DNA of 64,000 nucleotides from Bacteroidales bacterium (lineage in GTDB: Bacteria; Bacteroidota; Bacteroidia; Bacteroidales; VadinHA17): positions 218,988 through 282,987 of the forward strand of contig JARGFQ010000005.1 in the NCBI GenBank assembly GCA_029210565.1, in the 5' to 3' direction. Shown here one piece after another: positions 60,577-64,000 of the stretch. The stretch's first letter is position 1. Every line of letters begins with the position of its first letter. The translations under genes and the position numbers were made by a program. The notes under the pieces were generated by a model. The model was not told where the DNA came from, searched no databases, and saw only the letters and a program-made list of their open reading frames with translations.

Positions 60577-60612
60577 AGGTATTAGGAGAACAAGGCTTTT
60601 TTTTCGAGGTTA

Positions 60613-60687
60613 AAAGTAACATAAGAAATTTTATATTGTATATTTACGCCTTAAAGTAAAATAAGAAGAGTTATATTATACTTTCAC
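60613..60687 (+). promoter_or_regulatory. 40-bp direct repeat upstream of the Fic gene
   Basis: AAAGTAACATAAGAA at 60613 and AAAGTAAAATAAGAA at 60653 are exactly 40 bases apart, and each is followed by an AT-rich TATATT segment. The second copy ends next to the ATG at 60693. Such spacing suits a regulator binding on the same face of the helix, perhaps the Fic protein's own C-terminal winged helix. Confidence 0.5.
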
Positions 60688-60692
60688 AAGGA

Positions 60693-61832
60693 ATGAAAGA
60701 AATTGAACAATATCGCGCCGGACATTTTGAGAAAGGTTTCGGCTATAAATTTTTTGTGCCTGAATTGATTAACGATGAATGGTCATGGCGGACTCCAATA
60801 ATCAATAAATTGCTGGAAAAAGCTGCTATAAAACTGGGGGAATTAAACTCCTTTTCCAGATTGGTTCCGAATATTGATTTGTTTATTCTATTACATGTAA
60901 CCAAAGAGGCAGTCGTTTCCAGCAGGATTGAAGGAACCAGAACAAATATGGATGAAGCCTTGCTTCCTATTGAAGAGATTAAGCCTGAACGGCAAGATGA
61001 CTGGCTGGAGGTGAAAAATTATGTAGCCGCGTTAAACGCGGCCATTGTTGAATTACAACATTTACCTATTTCCTCCCGGTTGCTAAGGAATACTCATAAA
61101 ACGTTGCTGCAAAGTGTGAGAGGTGAGCATAAACTTCCAGGGGAATTTCGAACAAGCCAAAACTGGATTGGTGGTGCATCATTATCTGATGCAGTCTTTA
61201 TTCCACCTCAGCATCAGTTAGTGAACCTATTAATGGGTGACCTGGAAAGTTTTCTGAATAATGATCAGATTGAAGTTCCTGCATTAATTAGAATTGCAAT
61301 CGCTCATTATCAGTTTGAAACAATTCATCCCTTTCTGGATGGAAATGGAAGAATTGGCAGACTAATGATTACGCTGTTTTTAGTAAATGAAGGTATATTA
61401 CAGAAACCATTGCTCTACCTGTCAGAGTATTTTGAGAACAACAAAGAGCTCTATTATGATAACCTGACCAAGGTTAGAACTCAAAATAACATGCTACAAT
61501 GGATCAAATATTTTCTGGTTGGTATCGAAAAGACGGCCGCGAATGCAGTTGATACGCTTTCAAGGGTAATTCAATTAAAGAATGATCTGGAATCTAAAAT
61601 CAATTCTGGTTTTGGTCGTAGAAGTAATTCTGCCCTTCTATTACTTAATATTTTATTTCGCAATCCGGTTACAACCATTGAAAATGCAGCTAAGAGATGC
61701 TCCTTAAGTTATAAAGCGGCAAATGATCTGGTAAGGATTATGCATGAAAAAAACATTGTAGAGGAAATGACCGGACAAAGTCGTAACAGGATTTTTATTT
61801 TTAAACCCTATCTGGATATATTTAAAGATTAA
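60693..61832 (+). CDS. Class II Fic-domain protein with C-terminal winged helix
   Basis: 379 residues. AMPylase-type fold: the inhibitory motif SSRIEGT (about residue 80) precedes the Fic core, and the active site HPFLDGNGRIGR (about 215-226) is intact. A DUF4172-like N-terminal part and a C-terminal winged helix (about 320-375, NAAKRCSLSYKAANDLVRIM) suggest DNA binding. Such proteins modify targets with AMP and are held in check by the inhibitory helix. AT-rich relative to the 31-60 kb region. Convergent with the DUF4143 ATPase gene, with about 190 gene-free bases between. Confidence 0.93.
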   Translation: MKEIEQYRAGHFEKGFGYKFFVPELINDEWSWRTPIINKLLEKAAIKLGELNSFSRLVPNIDLFILLHVTKEAVVSSRIEGTRTNMDEALLPIEEIKPERQDDWLEVKNYVAALNAAIVELQHLPISSRLLRNTHKTLLQSVRGEHKLPGEFRTSQNWIGGASLSDAVFIPPQHQLVNLLMGDLESFLNNDQIEVPALIRIAIAHYQFETIHPFLDGNGRIGRLMITLFLVNEGILQKPLLYLSEYFENNKELYYDNLTKVRTQNNMLQWIKYFLVGIEKTAANAVDTLSRVIQLKNDLESKINSGFGRRSNSALLLLNILFRNPVTTIENAAKRCSLSYKAANDLVRIMHEKNIVEEMTGQSRNRIFIFKPYLDIFKD

Positions 61833-62024
61833 TATATGTCAGATATTCAGCAACTTCCTCCAGACCTTTCAACAAATCCAGGTTAGATATTTAAAGCTTT
61901 TTCTTTGCAGAAGTTCCCCAAATGAGGATCGCGAATTACGATTCTGAAGAGAGTAATTTCCGCAAAGAAATTCCAGGAGTTAAACTAACCTCATGATCAG
62001 ACAATGCCTGAAAATCAATGGGAC

Positions 62025-63215
62025 TTAATAAAGGAATCCAAACAACCATATAGGCGCCTTGTTTCGTCCTCCTATTTCGATATTATCAGCAGCAATCAGA
62101 TAATTATCCAGGTGCTTCACCTGATTTTCTGACTTGCTTTTACCGCCAACCTCTATTGTCAATCCATCAGCCAGAAAATCCCCCTTTGATGGTAAAGAGA
62201 CAGTTACTCCGGAATTAAGCAACTGGTTGAGTACAAATGTTTCCCTGACATTACCAATATCCGGTTTTTCGACTAATGCAAATGAAAGGTTACTGTTTTC
62301 CAGAAATATTTTATCCGGTTTTTGCAGAGTTGAACCTCCTTTTCCTTCAGAACTAAGCGTATTGAGTAACCTTGCATCCCTCAACTGATAAATATACTGG
62401 TATACGTTGTCCCTGCTCAGATCCAGCTTTCGGGCCAATGCAGCAATGTTAGGTTTGAACGGAACGGAATCTGCTATCACAGCCAAAAGCTTTTTGACCT
62501 TAACGGCTGTCCCTGAATTATAAGAAGCAATGTAAGCCAGATCGACGTCCACTATCGTATTAATCACCTGATTCAATTTCGTCAGATAGGTGTCTTCTCC
62601 TTCAGCAATAATCGGGAGATAGCCATTTTGCAGATATGTACGAAATGCCGGAAGCGGATGAAGACTTTCAGTAATCACTCTGCTGAGATTCTGGTGTTTA
62701 CTTCTTATTTCCTCTAACCTGACTGCATCAAAACCAACCCCTTTGGTAAACTTCAGGAACTCCCTGAAAGAGAGCCCAGGCAGCAGGTAGATAATAACCC
62801 TTCTGCTCAAATCGGCTTCTCCGCGATAAATGTCCAGTGCAGAAGAAGCAGAGAAAATAACCTGCATATCAGGTAAACCATCATAAATATTCTTCAGTTC
62901 TACGGACCAGTTTGGGTATTTATGCACTTCATCGATAAACAGTATTTTCCCTCCCTGTTTATGCCAGTCATTCGCCGTATCCAATAATGAATGATTATAA
63001 AACCAATTATGGTCAGCAGTTAAGTATAGTGCCTCCGCAGGCAATCCAAGATCATATTTCAAATGTTGCAACATCAGGGTTGTTTTGCCTGCTCCCCTGG
63101 GTCCCTTTATCCCGATCATACGATGGTCCCAGTTAATCTGATCATGTAAATACCTTCGGAAATCATTTTTTATCGGGCGAATGATATTTTTCTGAAATTC
63201 AAATAGACTTTCCAT
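62025..63215 (-). CDS. AAA ATPase with DUF4143 C-terminal domain
   Basis: 396 residues. Walker A GPRGAGKTTLML (about 37-48) and Walker B GKILFIDEVHKYPNW, with the sensor motif VIFSASSALDIYRGEADLSRRV. The C terminus (about 215-396) is DUF4143-like, with TVSLPSKGDFLADGLTIEVGGKSK, a PD-(D/E)xK-like strand pattern. These proteins are widespread, often sporadic in distribution, and of uncertain role, with links to toxin- or defence-type islands suggested. AT-rich compared with the core genome. It has its own promoter-operator region at 63221-63244. Confidence 0.88.
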   Translation of the reverse strand: MESLFEFQKNIIRPIKNDFRRYLHDQINWDHRMIGIKGPRGAGKTTLMLQHLKYDLGLPAEALYLTADHNWFYNHSLLDTANDWHKQGGKILFIDEVHKYPNWSVELKNIYDGLPDMQVIFSASSALDIYRGEADLSRRVIIYLLPGLSFREFLKFTKGVGFDAVRLEEIRSKHQNLSRVITESLHPLPAFRTYLQNGYLPIIAEGEDTYLTKLNQVINTIVDVDLAYIASYNSGTAVKVKKLLAVIADSVPFKPNIAALARKLDLSRDNVYQYIYQLRDARLLNTLSSEGKGGSTLQKPDKIFLENSNLSFALVEKPDIGNVRETFVLNQLLNSGVTVSLPSKGDFLADGLTIEVGGKSKSENQVKHLDNYLIAADNIEIGGRNKAPIWLFGFLY

Positions 63216-63220
63216 ACATA

Positions 63221-63244
63221 TGTCGAATCAATACGACAAATATA
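63221..63244 (-). promoter_or_regulatory. Promoter and operator-like inverted repeat of the DUF4143 ATPase gene
   Basis: Minus-strand TATATTTG (63237-63244) matches the -7 box TAnnTTTG exactly. It overlaps TGTCG...CGACA (63221-63238, 8-base spacer), which would cover the start point of transcription. A further CGACAT word is present near 63266. Together they look like a repressor site. Confidence 0.5.
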
Positions 63245-63312
63245 GAATCAAAATGCATAAATAAATCGACATAATGTAAGATTTTGTAATTTTAATCAAG
63301 GCTAAAGGATCT

Positions 63313-63479
63313 TTCTTCCAACACTTCGGTCGGGATATTCGCTTTGCTTCGATATGTCAAGCCTCCTCCAGAGGATCACGCGAACGAAGTGAGCGTAATC
63401 CTTAGTATAGAGCAATATCTTACGAGGCGGAGGGATAAATATAAAAAGACACGACAGACGCCGCAGGCGTCGGCAAGGC
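63313..63479. repeat. Dispersed mosaic repeat, copy adjacent to the subtilase fragment
   Basis: Shares GGTCGGGAT, CGCTTTGCTTCGAT, GAGGATCACGCG...GAGCGTAATCC and GAGGGATAAA...AAAAAGACRCGRCAGACG blocks with 60366-60576, in the order of one continuous unit. The right edge coincides with the left break of the subtilase coding sequence. Confidence 0.75.
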
Positions 63480-63866
63480 GAAGAATTTTCTGATGCATTG
63501 AATACAGCTGTTATAAATGCTGCTGCCACCGGCGTTAAATTCACCCTTGCCGCAGGAAATGAAGCGACCAGTGCAACCCTGAAGTCGCCCGCCAGCGCTA
63601 ACGGAGCCAATATTTATACGATTTCTGCGATGGCAACAGGTGATGTGTGGGCGTACTACTCGAACTACGATAATCCTCCTGTTGACTATTGCGAGCCGGG
63701 TTCAAACATTTATTCTACCTACAAAGGTGGAGCTTATACAACCATGAGCGGAACTTCCATGGCAGCACCACACGCCGCCGGAATACTGCTTTTAGGTGCC
63801 ATAAAAACTTATGAAACTGTAAGTGGTAATCCTGATGGAAATCCGGACCCGATAGGTGTTCGTTAG
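63480..63866 (+). pseudogene. C-terminal fragment of a subtilisin-like (S8) protease
   Basis: The readable frame starts within repeat DNA and becomes protease-like at EEFSDALNTAVINAAATGVKF. It includes AAGNE (oxyanion Asn region) and the catalytic Ser motif GTSMAAPHAAG near the C terminus, ending at the TAG at 63864. The Asp and His parts of the triad are missing, so the gene is truncated at its 5' side by the repeat. The first possible start is a TTG at 63498, but no complete catalytic domain can be made. The downstream context is a hairpin and a group II intron. Confidence 0.8.
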
Positions 63867-63887
63867 AATGATATTTTTCAAAAGCTT

Positions 63888-63915
63888 AAACCCGGGTGAA
63901 TTTTCGCCCGGGTTT
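63888..63915 (+). terminator. GC-rich hairpin after the subtilase fragment
   Basis: AAACCCGGGTG/CGCCCGGGTTT stem (11 pairs including one wobble, loop AATTTT), 21 bases after the stop codon. It is followed by TGCTTGT and then the intron's 5' end. Short T-run only. Confidence 0.6.
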
Positions 63916-63921
63916 GCTTGT

Positions 63922-64000
63922 GTGCCCGGCATGGGCGATAACTATAGGGTGAGAGTCCCGAACGCGCCTTGACAGTAGGAAGCGTTAGCCAAAGGCAAGG
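63922..64000 (+). mobile_element. Group II intron, 5' end (cut by window edge)
   Basis: GTGCCCGGCATGGGC begins the intron (a GUGxx start), followed by ACTATAGGGTGAGAGTCCCGAAC and AGTAGGAAGCGTTAGCC, then AAGGCAAGG. This is the conserved domain I pattern of bacterial group II introns. The reverse transcriptase ORF would lie beyond the window. The 5' edge falls a few bases after the hairpin at 63888-63915. Confidence 0.82.

Noticed and set aside
60116..60622. Minus-strand ORF of 168 codons across the tRNA-Met region
   Set aside because: It reads through the antisense strand of the tRNA (GGRIRTSDLWVMSPTS is a well-known false peptide) and through repeat DNA, so it is not a gene.
63302..63610. 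Minus-strand ORF of 102 codons over the repeat and subtilase fragment
   Set aside because: It is the antisense of repeat and protease sequence; its likeness to the false ORF at 60116-60622 only reflects the shared repeat.

Overview
The window looks like chromosomal DNA of a member of the Bacteroidota, most likely a Bacteroidales/Marinilabiliales-type anaerobe or microaerophile. The support is: exact or near matches to the Bacteroidota -7 promoter box TAnnTTTG (1240, 1355, 63237), families typical of the phylum (DUF4412, DUF5916/CBM9, lipoprotein GH20, M1 and M28 peptidases, LytTR two-component pair), a sufBCDSE operon, and redox genes suited to low oxygen ([FeFe]-hydrogenase maturase HydF, superoxide reductase, multihaem cytochromes). 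No rRNA, CRISPR array or complete transposase was seen.

Layout. 1-1.25 kb: 5' two thirds of a HAL/PAL/TAL-type ammonia-lyase behind a leader with a small ORF and a terminator-like hairpin. 1.4-4.1 kb: pentahaem cytochrome plus a monohaem beta-barrel protein. 4.2-9.3 kb: HydF, a coiled-coil protein, a B12-binding MerR regulator and the DUF3137/LemA pair. 9.5-19.0 kb: accessory minus-strand block of exported proteins (SUMF1-like, ankyrin, DUF3592, CARDB, two DUF4412, an Ig-like protein) with an ankyrin remnant, an in-frame amber codon and a tiny LuxR-type DNA-binding protein. 19.1-31.8 kb: exported isoaspartyl methyltransferase, DUF5916 outer-membrane protein, sirtuin, M28 peptidase, SDR, OmpA, LytTR/LytS pair and a ThiF/MoeB-like E1. 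31.9-44 kb: serpin lipoprotein, BASS transporter, GH20 hexosaminidase, nucleoside-hydrolase-like protein, then a plus-strand run: tetrahaem cytochrome fused to a SUMF1 domain, two Tat-exported sugar-metabolism-type proteins, and a membrane/THEP1-NTPase fusion. 44-54.8 kb: cNMP-binding-domain/aspartase fusion, isochorismatase-like hydrolase, phosphodiesterase, QueG and the suf operon. 54.9-60 kb: YqaE/Pmp3, M1 aminopeptidase, PH-domain protein, superoxide reductase, aldo/keto reductase.

60.1-64 kb looks like a recombination-prone segment. An initiator-type tRNA-Met is followed by mosaic dispersed repeats, AT-rich Fic and DUF4143 ATPase genes with their own operator-like repeats, a truncated subtilase, and the 5' end of a group II intron just after a hairpin.

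The most notable items are the candidate peptide-controlled attenuator of the ammonia-lyase (whose MIO Ser is Cys), the tetrahaem-SUMF1 fusion, the membrane-THEP1 fusion that resembles a one-polypeptide ECF-like transporter, the amber-interrupted CARDB gene, and several loci of heptanucleotide-period intergenic repeats that sit at gene ends. All function calls come from reading the sequence and family motifs; no database search was run.
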